Assembly: GCA_934647165.1 (NCBI GenBank)
Contig: CAKUFA010000018.1
Coordinates: 1-42,618 of the forward strand
Direction of reading: 5' to 3'
Length of the DNA stretch: 42,618 bases
From: an uncultured Clostridia bacterium
GTDB taxonomy: Bacteria > Bacillota > Clostridia > Christensenellales > Aristaeellaceae
This document shows, piece by piece, positions 1 through 7,646 of the stretch. Numbering within the stretch: position 1 is the stretch's first letter; each line of letters starts with the position of its first letter. Below the pieces are notes generated by a model. That model saw only the letters and a program-made list of their open reading frames with translations, did not search any database and was not told the DNA's origin. Both the position numbers and the translations under genes were made by a program.

Positions 1-542
1 GACAGGTAGTCATACTTGGTCTGCACATAGGTGAAGCCGTTGATGCGGCTGATAATCATGGCAGCGTCCTTGCCCAGGCCGTTCAGAATCACGCGCAGGG
101 GATTCTTACGCACCTTGTTGGCGTTGCGGGCAATGCCGATAGCGCCCTCAGCGGCAGCGAAAGACTCGTGGCCGGCCAGGAAGGCGAAGCACTCGGTCTT
201 CTCATCCAGCAGCATAGCGCCCAGGTTGCCGTGACCCAGACCCACCTGACGCTGGTCAGCCACAGAACCGGGGATGCAGAACGCCTGCAGACCCTCGCCG
301 ATGCAGGTGGCGGCTTCGGCAGCGGTCTTAACGCCCTTCTTCAGTGCGATGGCGGCGCCCAGTTCATAGGCCCACTTCGCATTTTCAAAGCAGATGGGCT
401 GAATACCCTCAACGATCTTGTAAGCGTCAACGCCCTTGCTGTTGTTATAAGCCTTCAGCTCGTCCCAGTTGGCGAAGCCGTACTTTTCCAGAACAGGCTG
501 CAGCTGAGGCATGCGGCCTTCGTAGTTCTCAAACAGAGCCAT
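1..542 (-). CDS. GGGtGRT family protein (3' end outside window)
   Basis: Translating the minus strand from the ATG at 542 gives a protein beginning MALFENYEGRMPQLQPVLEK, with later stretches such as YKIVEGIQPICFENA, IGEGLQAFCIPGSVADQR and LAGHESFAAAEGAIGIA. I recognise these as the N-terminal half of the conserved GGGtGRT family found in anaerobic Firmicutes; full-length members are roughly 330 residues, so about 180 are visible and the glycine-rich motif that names the family lies beyond the window edge. A strong Shine-Dalgarno (AAGGAGGT on the minus strand, 551-558) sits just upstream. It lies 18 bp downstream of the iron-sulfur scaffold gene and is surely co-transcribed with it. The molecular function of the family is not known to me; the constant pairing suggests a metal-cluster role (inference). 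Confidence 0.88.
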   Translation of the reverse strand, partial: MALFENYEGRMPQLQPVLEKYGFANWDELKAYNNSKGVDAYKIVEGIQPICFENAKWAYELGAAIALKKGVKTAAEAATCIGEGLQAFCIPGSVADQRQVGLGHGNLGAMLLDEKTECFAFLAGHESFAAAEGAIGIARNANKVRKNPLRVILNGLGKDAAMIISRINGFTYVQTKYDYL

Positions 543-560
543 TCTCACATACCTCCTTTA

Positions 561-1262
561 TTACTGCTTGCGGGGGTCGATCCAGGCGACCGCACCGTCC
601 TCGGCCTTGAAGCGGCCGTAGGTGCCAATGTTCTTCTCATAGGCTTCGTTGGGGCTCATGCCCTTCTTGATGGCGTCCATCATCTTGCCCAGGGACAGGA
701 ACTGATAGCCGCAAACCTGGTTATCCTTATCCAGTGCCATCTTCAGCACATAGCCTTCGGCCATTTCCAGATAACGGGTGCCCTTGGCAACCGTGCCGTA
801 CATGGTGCCAACCTGGCTGCGCAGACCCTTGCCCAGATCCTCCAGACCGGCGCCGATGCGCAGGCCGTCATCAGAGAAAGCGGACTGGGTGCGGCCGTAC
901 ACGATCTGCAGGAACAGCTCGCGCATGGCGGTGTTAATGGCATCGCACACCAAGTCGGTGTTCAGCGCTTCCAGAATCGTCTTGCCGGGCAGAATTTCAC
1001 TGGCCATAGCGGCGGAGTGCGTCATGCCGGAGCAGCCAATGGTCTCCACCAGCGCTTCCTGGATAACACCCTGCTTCACGTTCAGGGTCAGCTTGCAGGT
1101 GCCCTGCTGGGGAGCACACCAGCCAATGCCGTGGGTCAGGCCGGAAATATCCTTGATCTCCTTGGCCTGAATCCACTTGCCCTCTTCCGGGATGGGCGCA
1201 GGACCGTGGTTGGGGCCCTTGGCGACGCATACCATTTCTTCAACTTCCTTGGTGTATTGCAT
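561..1262 (-). CDS. NifU/IscU-like iron-sulfur cluster assembly scaffold protein
   Basis: 233-residue protein starting MQYTKEVEEMVCVAKG. Cysteines occur in GWCAPQQGTC, in ETIGCSGMTHSAAMASEIL (the counterpart of the NifU_N GCGA.S..S segment) and in QVCGYQF, as expected of a scaffold-type fold. The C-terminal half is specific to this longer anaerobe form, which normally sits beside a GGGtGRT gene, as it does here. The ATG at 1262 is chosen over an upstream in-frame start at 1298 because AGGAGG (about 1272-1277, minus strand) is correctly spaced for it. First gene of a two-gene operon with its own promoter and a perfect 15-bp palindrome in the leader. It could assemble a cluster for the neighbouring protein; that role is inferred only from gene pairing. 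Confidence 0.82.
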   Translation of the reverse strand: MQYTKEVEEMVCVAKGPNHGPAPIPEEGKWIQAKEIKDISGLTHGIGWCAPQQGTCKLTLNVKQGVIQEALVETIGCSGMTHSAAMASEILPGKTILEALNTDLVCDAINTAMRELFLQIVYGRTQSAFSDDGLRIGAGLEDLGKGLRSQVGTMYGTVAKGTRYLEMAEGYVLKMALDKDNQVCGYQFLSLGKMMDAIKKGMSPNEAYEKNIGTYGRFKAEDGAVAWIDPRKQ

Positions 1263-1286
1263 CGAATTGGTTCCTCCTATCTGTGG

Positions 1287-1301
1287 ATCGTGTGACACGA
1301 T
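1287..1301. promoter_or_regulatory. 15-bp palindrome in the operon leader (candidate operator)
   Basis: ATCGTGTGACACGAT is a perfect 7-1-7 inverted repeat between promoter and ribosome binding site. A related half, CGTGATCG, lies about 10 bp away toward the promoter. The position suits a repressor site, but no cognate regulator is visible nearby. Confidence 0.4.
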
Positions 1302-1324
1302 AACCCTTGGTCGTGATCGATTTT

Positions 1325-1353
1325 AGTATACCATATTTTTGAGCGGATGAACA
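1325..1353 (-). promoter_or_regulatory. Extended -10 promoter for the scaffold/GGGtGRT operon
   Basis: On the minus strand, TATACT (1325-1330) is preceded by TG one base upstream, giving an extended -10. The best -35 at 17 bp spacing is the weak TGTTCA (1348-1353). The distance to the start codon at 1262 leaves a leader of about 55 nt. Confidence 0.6.
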
Positions 1354-1386
1354 GGGGCATTTTGCATGGATGAAGATTTTTTGTCA

Positions 1387-1418
1387 ACTTTTTGACTGGC
1401 CGCGCCGTACTTTTTGAC
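1387..1418. repeat. Tandem 10-bp direct repeat upstream of ylmC
   Basis: ACTTTTTGAC occurs at 1387-1396 and again at 1409-1418, a 22-bp period (about two helical turns), each copy followed by a GC-rich run. It lies about 45 bp before the ylmC start and may be a regulator site or promoter element. Confidence 0.35.
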
Positions 1419-1461
1419 ACGCGCGCGGCATAGACTGCCCTGGAAAGGCGGGTGGGGCAGC

Positions 1462-1701
1462 ATGACGCTGAGTGAGTTGCGGCAAAAGGATGTGATTGAT
1501 ACCCGCACAGGCGCGTCCATGGGCAAACCCATGGATTTGGAATTCTGCGCTGTGGACGGGCGGGTGAACGCCCTGGTCGTGCCGGGGGAATTTCACCTGA
1601 TGCATCTTTTGCGGGGAGAAAAGTGCGGCGTTGTCATCCCATGGACGCAAATTTGCAAAATCGGCGATGATGTGATCCTTGTGGAACTTGACGGGGAATG
1701 A
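1462..1701 (+). CDS. YlmC/YmxH family sporulation protein (PRC-barrel)
   Basis: 79-residue protein MTLSELRQKDVIDTRTGASM...VVIPWTQICKIGDDVILVEL. The pattern 'LRxKDVIxxxxGxxxG ... VIPWxxIxKIGDDVILV' is that of the short PRC-barrel proteins YlmC/YmxH of endospore formers, which are usually 80-90 residues. The ATG at 1462 fits the family start; an upstream in-frame start at 1414 would add an unrelated arginine-rich tail. The Shine-Dalgarno (GGTGGGG) is modest. It stands alone, divergent from the scaffold operon and convergent with the malic enzyme gene. Function in sporulation is known only by family expression and naming. Confidence 0.85.
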   Translation: MTLSELRQKDVIDTRTGASMGKPMDLEFCAVDGRVNALVVPGEFHLMHLLRGEKCGVVIPWTQICKIGDDVILVELDGE

Positions 1702-1768
1702 AAAGTCTGAAGCAGTTTCATCCGTTTTTTGCAATACGCCTTGCATTCCCAAAGGAAAACAGGTATGC

Positions 1769-2938
1769 TTATTTGCGTGCCACGCCGCTTGCACGGGCAG
1801 CGGCTATCACGGCGTCCGCAACAGCGCGCGCTACGCGCTTGTCCAGCGCATCGGGCAAAATGTGTGTTGCGCACAGCTCGCTTCCCACAAGGTCGGACAG
1901 GGCGCGGGATGCGGCCATCTTCATATCCTCATTGATGCAGCGGGCACGGCAGTCCAACGCGCCGCGGAAAATGCCGGGGAAGGCCAGCACGTTGTTGATC
2001 TGGTTGGGAAAATCGCTGCGGCCGGTGCCCACCACGGCAGCGCCGGCTGCGAGGGCTTCATCGGGCATAATTTCCGGCGTGGGGTTGGCCATGGCGAAAA
2101 CAATGGGGTCATGCGCCATGGAGCGAACCATGTCCTGTGTGAGCACGCCCGGGGCAGATACGCCGATGAACACATCCGCGCCGCGCACAGCATCGCCAAG
2201 CGTCCCCTTTTGATGGGCAAGGTTGGTCACCTTCGCCATTTCGGCCTGTGCCGGGTTGAGCTCTGCCATCCCTTCGCAGATGATGCCAAAGCGGTCGCAC
2301 AGCGTCAGATGCTTCACGCCCAGATTCAGCAGGTGTTTGGCAATGGCAATGCCCGCAGACCCTGCGCCGTTGAGCACCACACGAGCGGACGCAATGCCGC
2401 GTCCTGTAACCTTCAGCGCGCCAAGCAGCGCTGCGGCAACCACCACGGCAGTGCCATGCTGGTCATCGTGGAAAACAGGGATGTCGCAAACCTCCTGCAA
2501 GCGCCGTTCGATTTCAAAGCAGCGCGGGGCTGCGATGTCCTCCAAATTGATGCCGCCAAAGCTTCCGGCAAGCAGCGATACGGTGCGCACAATCTCGTCC
2601 ACATCCTTGGAGCGGATGCAGAGGGGGAAAGCGTCCACGTCCGCAAAAGCCTTAAACAGGGCGCACTTACCTTCCATCACGGGCATGCCGGCTTCCGGGC
2701 CGATATCGCCAAGCCCCAGCACAGCTGTGCCGTCGGTGACGACCGCCACCAGATTCGCGCGGCGAGTCAGCTCATAGCTCTGCTCAGGATCTTTCTGAAT
2801 TACCAGGCAGGGTTCGGCCACACCGGGGGTGTAGGCAAGGGAAAGATCCTCCCGGGTGTTGATGGGCGCGCGGGATACAACTTCCACTTTGCCGCGCCAT
2901 TCGTAGTGCTTTTTAAGGGATTCCTTGCGCACGTCCAT
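1769..2938 (-). CDS. NAD(P)-dependent malic enzyme
   Basis: 389 residues, the length of short bacterial malic enzymes, which decarboxylate L-malate to pyruvate with reduction of NAD(P). Visible features: catalytic Tyr36 in SLAYTPGVAEPC, catalytic Lys91 in VMEGKCALFK, metal ligands in NLEDIAAPRC (Glu133, Asp134) and PVFHDDQHGTA (Asp158/159), then a nucleotide-binding GAGSAG at 191-196. The start lies 4 bp after the yqeY stop, so the two form one operon. Cytoplasmic; would link C4 acids to pyruvate in a fermenter. Preference for NAD or NADP cannot be told from sequence. Confidence 0.95.
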   Translation of the reverse strand: MDVRKESLKKHYEWRGKVEVVSRAPINTREDLSLAYTPGVAEPCLVIQKDPEQSYELTRRANLVAVVTDGTAVLGLGDIGPEAGMPVMEGKCALFKAFADVDAFPLCIRSKDVDEIVRTVSLLAGSFGGINLEDIAAPRCFEIERRLQEVCDIPVFHDDQHGTAVVVAAALLGALKVTGRGIASARVVLNGAGSAGIAIAKHLLNLGVKHLTLCDRFGIICEGMAELNPAQAEMAKVTNLAHQKGTLGDAVRGADVFIGVSAPGVLTQDMVRSMAHDPIVFAMANPTPEIMPDEALAAGAAVVGTGRSDFPNQINNVLAFPGIFRGALDCRARCINEDMKMAASRALSDLVGSELCATHILPDALDKRVARAVADAVIAAARASGVARK

Positions 2939-2942
2939 GCTT

Positions 2943-3386
2943 TTACTCCATCATGCCGGACAGCACCTGATTGACCAGCGCGCTGTCTGCTTTGCCCTTG
3001 ACCCTGGGCATCAGGTTTTTCATAATCTGCCCCTTTTGCTTGGCGGTGGGGGCGGCAATGCCAAGCGCTGCCAGCACCTCACGGATGGTTGCGGCAATTT
3101 CCGCTTCATCCATCAGCTTGGGGGCAAATTCCTGATAAACGTTCATGCGGTAGGTGTTTTCATCAATGATGTCCTGATGGCCGTTAGCCGTTTCGATGGA
3201 TTCCTGGCATTGCTTGATTTCGCGGAGAATCACGGCGTTTTCCTCTTCTTCGGTGAGGTCGGCACGCTTATCAATGAACTTGCTTTTCAGTGCGCTCAGC
3301 AGCAGGGAGAGAGCCTCTTTGCGGGGCTTATCACCGGCCTTAAGCGCCTGCATCATGGCGGTGCGAACCGTATCAATCTTTGACAT
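2943..3386 (-). CDS. GatB/YqeY domain protein
   Basis: 147-residue protein MSKIDTVRTAMMQALKAGDK...VKGKADSALVNQVLSGMME, matching the length and layout of YqeY: an N-terminal helical domain followed by the tail domain shared with GatB of the tRNA-dependent amidotransferase (TAKQKGQIMKNLMPRVKGKAD). YqeY-type proteins are linked to tRNA or amidotransferase function but the exact role is unsettled. The ATG at 3386 has AAAGGAAG upstream; the in-frame ATG at 3407 lacks a good site. First gene of an operon with the malic enzyme. Confidence 0.92.
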   Translation of the reverse strand: MSKIDTVRTAMMQALKAGDKPRKEALSLLLSALKSKFIDKRADLTEEEENAVILREIKQCQESIETANGHQDIIDENTYRMNVYQEFAPKLMDEAEIAATIREVLAALGIAAPTAKQKGQIMKNLMPRVKGKADSALVNQVLSGMME

Positions 3387-3422
3387 AGGACGACTTCCTT
3401 TCATCATTGAATTCCATAAGAC

Positions 3423-3451
3423 AGTTTACCCTTACGGTGGGCATTTGTCCA
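3423..3451 (-). promoter_or_regulatory. Sigma-A promoter for yqeY-malic enzyme
   Basis: Minus-strand TGGACA (3446-3451), 17 bp, TAAACT (3423-3428). The -35 is one mismatch from consensus. It gives a leader of about 30 nt. Confidence 0.6.
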
Positions 3452-3481
3452 GTAGGGGAGGAATATTTGGAGGGATTTTCG

Positions 3482-4312
3482 GTGACACTTTCCAAAAGAG
3501 ACCGGTTGTTTGCGATGGCGGAGCGTCTGCCGGTGCTGCGCTGCCCACGGTGCGGGCAGGCCATGCAGCGCGATGGAGCCGATTTTGCCTGTGTGCGCGG
3601 GCATCGGGTCAACGTGAATCGCAAAGGGAGCCTGAATTTTCTGTCCGCACCAGTGGACAGCTGCTATGATGCTGCACTGTTTGAAGCAAGGCGGCGGGTG
3701 TTTGCCAGTGGCTGCTATGATGCGGTGGCACAGGCCGTTGCAGATTTGCTGCCGGAAGACCCGCAGCGTATTCTGGATGCAGGCTGCGGCGACGGGTGGT
3801 ATCTGAACGCGCTGCTGGCGCAACATCCGGATTGGCTTGGTGCGGGCATTGATATAAGCCGCGATGCCATTGCCCAGGCTACGGAACAGCCATGCCCGGC
3901 GCTCTGGTGCGTTGGCGATCTGCGTCAGCTCCCTTTTCGGGACGGGGCGTTCACGGCTGTGCTGGACGTGCTCACCCCTGCGGATTATGGGGAATTTCGC
4001 CGCGTTCTGGCGCAAAACGGGGTGCTGGTGAAGGTGTTTCCCGGCACGGGCTATTTGAAAGAAATTCGGTTGGCACGGGGAATGCAGCCCTATGAAGAGG
4101 GACGTGTAGAAGAATATCTGCGTGGAAAGGCACAGGTGCTTGCTGCTCGCCGCGTGACCCTATCCATGCCGGTGGATGCGGCACTTTGGCGGGATTTTGT
4201 GTGGATGACGCCGCTCAATCAGGATTTATCCCCGGAGGAAAAGGAACGGCTGGCCGCAATGCCTGCCGGACAGATAACGATTGATCTGCATGTGGAAGCA
4301 GTCGCCCTGTGA
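3482..4312 (+). CDS. rlmA: RlmA-like 23S rRNA (guanine-N1-)-methyltransferase
   Basis: 276 residues if started at the GTG at 3482, which has GGAGGG (3469-3474) 7 bp upstream; E. coli RlmA is about 270. An N-terminal zinc finger is visible (Cys21, Cys24, Cys37, His41 in CPRCGQ...CVRGH), followed by NRKGSLNFL and a class I SAM-binding loop ILDAGCGDGWYL (97-108). This finger plus methyltransferase layout is typical of RlmA, which methylates one guanine in helix 35 of 23S rRNA. RlmA-I and RlmA-II types cannot be told apart here. Divergent from yqeY, upstream of the choloylglycine-hydrolase-family gene. Confidence 0.85.
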   Translation: MTLSKRDRLFAMAERLPVLRCPRCGQAMQRDGADFACVRGHRVNVNRKGSLNFLSAPVDSCYDAALFEARRRVFASGCYDAVAQAVADLLPEDPQRILDAGCGDGWYLNALLAQHPDWLGAGIDISRDAIAQATEQPCPALWCVGDLRQLPFRDGAFTAVLDVLTPADYGEFRRVLAQNGVLVKVFPGTGYLKEIRLARGMQPYEEGRVEEYLRGKAQVLAARRVTLSMPVDAALWRDFVWMTPLNQDLSPEEKERLAAMPAGQITIDLHVEAVAL

Positions 4313-4372
4313 CCGCATACCCCATTTTCGGCATTCGTCCAAAGCATGGTGGTACTTTTGCGCCGCCTGTGC

Positions 4373-4378
4373 TATGCT
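4373..4378 (+). promoter_or_regulatory. Possible extended -10 of the hydrolase promoter
   Basis: TGCTATGCT gives an extended -10 (TATGCT at 4373-4378) 28 bp before the start at 4407. No convincing -35 is seen. Confidence 0.35.
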
Positions 4379-4406
4379 AAGGAAAACAAAGGGGGAGGAA
4401 TGTGTC

Positions 4407-5381
4407 ATGTGCACTGCTGCAACGTATCAGTCCAAGGATTTCTACTTTGGCCGAAATCTTGATTACGATTTCTCTTATGGCGATGAAGTGGTTGTTGTTC
4501 CACGCAACATGCCCTTCACTTTCCGCAAAATGGGGCGGATGGACAAGCATTACGCCATGATTGGCATGGCTTACGTGGCAGGGGAGGATCCGCTGTTCTA
4601 CGATGCCATCAACGAAAAGGGGCTGTGTATTGCCGGGCTTAACTTCGTGGGCAACGCCGTTTATCAGCCGGAAAAACCTGGTGCGGATAACATTGCTCAG
4701 TATGAACTGATTCCGTGGCTGCTCGGGCAGTGCGCCGATTTGGCGGAGGCGCGCTCGCTCATTGGCCGTATGAACATGGTCAATATTCCCTACAGCGAGC
4801 AGCTTCCGCTGGCGCAGCTGCATTGGCTGATTGCCGACCGAACCGGCGCGGTGACGCTGGAGGTTACAGCTGATGGCCTGCACCTGTATGAAAACCCTGT
4901 TGGGGTGCTGACCAACAATCCGCTGTTCCCTATGCAGATGTTCAATCTAAACAATTATCGGGGACTTTCTGCCGAGCAACCGAAAAACACCTTCGCACCG
5001 GCGCTTGATCTGCAATGCTACAGCCGCGGCATGGGCGGGCTTGGCATGCCGGGTGATTTGTCCTCGCAATCCCGGTTTGTGCGCGCTGCTTTCACGCGAA
5101 TGAACGCCTGCTCGGCGGAGGATGAGAACGCCAGCGTGAGTCAGTTCTTCCATATCCTTGGGTCCGTGGAACAGCAGCGCGGATGCTGCCGATTGGAAAA
5201 CGGAAAGTATGAAATCACCCTTTACACCAGCTGCTGCAATGCAGACCGCGGGATTTACTACTATACCACTTATGACAACCGGCAAATTACCGCTGTGGAC
5301 ATGCATCATGAAAATCTCGACGGTGACGCAATGGTGCGCTATCCTGTGCTGACGGAAATGGAAATCAAGCGGCAAAACTGA
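4407..5381 (+). CDS. Choloylglycine hydrolase family protein (bile salt hydrolase / penicillin V acylase type)
   Basis: 324 residues beginning MCTAATYQSKDFYFGRNLDY; after loss of Met, Cys2 becomes the N-terminal nucleophile. The remaining active-site set of the family is in place: Arg16 and Asp19 in GRNLDYD, Asn79 in GLNFVGNAVY, Asn171 in VLTNNPLF and Arg226 in SRFVRAAF, corresponding to C2, R18, D21, N82, N175, R228 of bile salt hydrolases. These enzymes cleave linear C-N amide bonds, in the gut mainly glycine- or taurine-conjugated bile acids. No signal peptide, so cytoplasmic. GGGGGAGG is well placed for the ATG at 4407. Substrate (bile acid, penicillin V or acyl-homoserine lactone) cannot be fixed from sequence alone. 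Single gene, ending convergently with jag. Confidence 0.92.
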   Translation: MCTAATYQSKDFYFGRNLDYDFSYGDEVVVVPRNMPFTFRKMGRMDKHYAMIGMAYVAGEDPLFYDAINEKGLCIAGLNFVGNAVYQPEKPGADNIAQYELIPWLLGQCADLAEARSLIGRMNMVNIPYSEQLPLAQLHWLIADRTGAVTLEVTADGLHLYENPVGVLTNNPLFPMQMFNLNNYRGLSAEQPKNTFAPALDLQCYSRGMGGLGMPGDLSSQSRFVRAAFTRMNACSAEDENASVSQFFHILGSVEQQRGCCRLENGKYEITLYTSCCNADRGIYYYTTYDNRQITAVDMHHENLDGDAMVRYPVLTEMEIKRQN

Positions 5382-5397
5382 TGCCTTCTTGGTAAAT

Positions 5398-5441
5398 GAA
5401 AAAAAGAGAGGAACTGCTTCATCAAGCGTTCCTCTCTCTTC
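5398..5441 (-). terminator. Terminator after the rpmH-jag operon
   Basis: AAGAGAGGAAC (5403-5413) pairs with GTTCCTCTCTCTT (5428-5440). On the minus strand the stem is followed by a run of seven T, so it ends the jag operon. The hairpin may also stop plus-strand transcripts from the hydrolase gene. Confidence 0.85.
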
Positions 5442-5452
5442 TTTGGCCGCGT

Positions 5453-6388
5453 TTACTTCCGCAGCGTGATGACCACATGACGGTTGGGCTCTTCACCCTC
5501 GCTGTGGGTATCCACATTTTCGTTGGGTTGCAGCGCACTGTGAATAATCCGGCGCTCATAGGGATTCATGGGTTCAAGGCTCACACGGCGGCCGGTTTTC
5601 ACGGCACGGTTGGCCATGCGATTGGCCAGGCGCACCAACGTATCCTCACGCTTGGCGCGGTAATTTTCCGTGTCCAGGGTCACACGGGTGTAGCCTTCCT
5701 GCCCGCGATTGACCCGCAGGCTGGTCAGATACTGCAAAGCATCCAGCGTTTCACCGCGGCGGCCGATCAGAATACCCAGCGTGTCGCCGGTCATCTGCAC
5801 AAACACATTGCCGTCCTGATCGTTGCCCACTTCCACAGCCACTTCCACACCCATCAGGTGCGTCAGTTCCTTCAGGAAGGCCTGCGCCTTGCCGGCGGCG
5901 GATTCTGCGTCCACCTGGTCGGCGGGGATCATGGTTACAACAGGCTTTTCAAGAGGCTTAACGGGTGCCTTGGGGGGCAGAGGCTTTTTCTCAGCCTTGG
6001 GCGCTTCTGCAGCTTTGGGAGCAGCGGGCTTTTCCGCTTTGGGCGCACTCTTGCGGGGGGCGGGCTTATCTGCCTTGAGGGCAGCAGCGGGCTTTTCTGC
6101 GGCGGATGCCACATCTGCTTGGGGGGTGGGGGCAGGCTTTTCTGCCTTCACAGGTGCGGCAGGCTTTGCGGGCGCCTTTTGTGTATCCAGGGAGGCAAGG
6201 ATGTCCTCCTCCGTCTCCTTCATGGTGAGGCGAACCTTGGCCTGGCGGGAGCCGAACAGACCGAAGAGTCCCTTGCTGCCTTCTTCCAGCACCTCAATGG
6301 TCACATCGCTGATGGAAGCGCCCAGCGCCTCCAATCCGGCGGAAATTGCTTCTTCAACTGTTTTTGCGCTAGATTCGTAGCTCTTCAT
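5453..6388 (-). CDS. jag: Jag / KhpB RNA-binding protein (SpoIIIJ-associated)
   Basis: 311 residues in three parts: an N-terminal Jag domain (residues 1-55, MKSYESSAKTVEEAISAGLE ... KGLFGLFGSRQAKV), a long Ala/Pro/Lys-rich low-complexity linker (about 60-160), and a C-terminal KH domain with the GxxG loop in LIGRRGETLDALQ followed by an R3H domain (ANRMANRAVKTGR ... MNPYERRIIHSALQ). Jag/KhpB binds RNA and affects cell division and elongation in Gram-positives. The start overlaps the yidC stop by 4 bp. The linker is longer and more repetitive than in B. subtilis Jag (about 208 residues), giving the extra length. Last gene of the rpmH operon. Confidence 0.96.
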   Translation of the reverse strand: MKSYESSAKTVEEAISAGLEALGASISDVTIEVLEEGSKGLFGLFGSRQAKVRLTMKETEEDILASLDTQKAPAKPAAPVKAEKPAPTPQADVASAAEKPAAALKADKPAPRKSAPKAEKPAAPKAAEAPKAEKKPLPPKAPVKPLEKPVVTMIPADQVDAESAAGKAQAFLKELTHLMGVEVAVEVGNDQDGNVFVQMTGDTLGILIGRRGETLDALQYLTSLRVNRGQEGYTRVTLDTENYRAKREDTLVRLANRMANRAVKTGRRVSLEPMNPYERRIIHSALQPNENVDTHSEGEEPNRHVVITLRK

Positions 6389-7398
6389 TTGACGGAGCCC
6401 TCTCCTTCTACAGCGGCTTGCTGCTTATCCTTGCGATCCAGATACCAGTTGATGAACAGGGTCTGAGCGGAGGCAATGACGTTGCTGGCCACCCAGTAAA
6501 TGGCGAACATGGCGGTGTAGCCGGAGCAGATCCACAAGGAGAACAGCGGGAAGAACCACTTCATGAAGTTGCTGCTTGCCTGCTGCTGCTTGGCGGAGGG
6601 ATCCTTGGGATCGGCCGCGGGTGTGGCAGGCTGCATCTTGGTCATCAACAGCTGGGTCAGGGCGGAAAGCACCGGCAGGATGTAGAAGCCGTTGTAGTTC
6701 TTCATCACGTCCAGCGTGGTGATCCACAGGTTGAAATGCCAGCCGGGCAGCACAGCTGTGGCGTCCACATAAGCGGGCATGGTCTCCAGCGTGCTGTAGA
6801 TGGCCTGAATGGTGGCCTGAAGATTGGCCTTGGAGAAGCTGTCAGCGGTCAGCGCCAGGGTTTCAGGCAGGTTGGCCACATTGTCGCCCAGGGCGGCGAA
6901 GCCTGCCTGCCAGATTTTCTCATCCATGATGGCGCGCAGGCTGTTGTAGTCCGGCCAGAAGGAGGAGAAGGGGCTGTCAGGCATCCACACGTTCTTGATC
7001 CACAGCCAGCCCTCCATGGTGGGCTGCTGACCCTGCAAAATGGCGAACACCTGCGCAACAGTCTGCTCGTTTGCAACCATGCGCATGGCGGCAAACATAG
7101 CATACAGAATGGGCAGGGTGAGCAGCATAGGCAGGCAGGAGCTCAGGGGATTGATGTGCTCCTTCTTGTACAGCTCGCTCATCTTGCGGTTGAGCTTGTC
7201 CTTGTCATTGGCGTACTTCTTTTGCAGCCGCGCAATTTCAGGCTGGATTTTCGTTGTCTTGCGCATGCTGACGCGGCTCTTGTAGTCGAAGGGGAACAGG
7301 ATCACGCGGATCAAAAGCGTGAAAACAACCACGGACCAGCCGTAATTGCCGATGACGCTGTTAATCCCATCCAAGATGGTTTTCAGGAACTCATTCAT
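6385..7398 (-). CDS. yidC: YidC/Oxa1 family membrane protein insertase
   Basis: 337 residues. Visible are the first membrane helix with the conserved groove arginine (FTLLIRVILFPF, Arg31), the basic coiled-coil cytoplasmic loop (KTTKIQPEIARLQKKYANDK...), LSSCLPMLLTLPILYAMFAA, and C-terminal helices FPLFSLWICSGYTAMFAIYW and NVIASAQTLFIN with a basic tail. It inserts proteins into the membrane alone or with SecYEG. No lipobox signal peptide is present. Between the second and third helices lies an insertion of roughly 100 residues (about 110-215) predicted to be outside the cell, absent from the 260-residue SpoIIIJ. Overlaps jag by 4 bp; follows yidD directly. Confidence 0.96.
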   Translation of the reverse strand: MNEFLKTILDGINSVIGNYGWSVVVFTLLIRVILFPFDYKSRVSMRKTTKIQPEIARLQKKYANDKDKLNRKMSELYKKEHINPLSSCLPMLLTLPILYAMFAAMRMVANEQTVAQVFAILQGQQPTMEGWLWIKNVWMPDSPFSSFWPDYNSLRAIMDEKIWQAGFAALGDNVANLPETLALTADSFSKANLQATIQAIYSTLETMPAYVDATAVLPGWHFNLWITTLDVMKNYNGFYILPVLSALTQLLMTKMQPATPAADPKDPSAKQQQASSNFMKWFFPLFSLWICSGYTAMFAIYWVASNVIASAQTLFINWYLDRKDKQQAAVEGEGSVK

Positions 7399-7405
7399 GC
7401 TGGGT

Positions 7406-7645
7406 TCATTCCCTCCTCAAGGTCGTGTAGGGATCCTCCGGAACAGGGTCGTAGCCGCCTTTGCTGAACGGATTGCAGCGCAGGATGCGCCAGAGCGCCA
7501 TCCATCCGCCCTTGAAGGCCCCGTATCGCTCAATGGCGGTGAGGGCGTATTGCGAGCAGGTGGGCACATAGCGGCAGCACGGCGGCTTTTGCGGGCTGAT
7601 TCCCCGGCGATAAAACTGGATGAGCCATAGCAGGATACGTTTCAT
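7406..7645 (-). CDS. yidD: Membrane protein insertion efficiency factor YidD
   Basis: 79 residues beginning MKRILLWLIQFYRRGISPQK, then CCRYVPTCSQYALTAIERYG, GGWMALWRILRCNPFSKGGYDPVP: the classical YidD signature with its conserved cysteines (PTCSQY, RCNPF). An amphipathic N-terminal helix attaches it to the membrane, where it aids YidC-dependent insertion. The start at 7645 lies one base after the rnpA stop, and its stop precedes yidC by 7 bp. An in-frame start farther upstream, inside rnpA, would add an unrelated leader. Confidence 0.96.
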   Translation of the reverse strand: MKRILLWLIQFYRRGISPQKPPCCRYVPTCSQYALTAIERYGAFKGGWMALWRILRCNPFSKGGYDPVPEDPYTTLRRE

Positions 7646-7646
7646 T

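Noticed and set aside
168..1295. Long open frame on the plus strand opposite the scaffold and GGGtGRT genes
   Set aside because: It is antisense to two clear family members, has no ribosome binding site and a composition (Leu/Gly/His-rich) typical of antisense frames in GC-rich genes.
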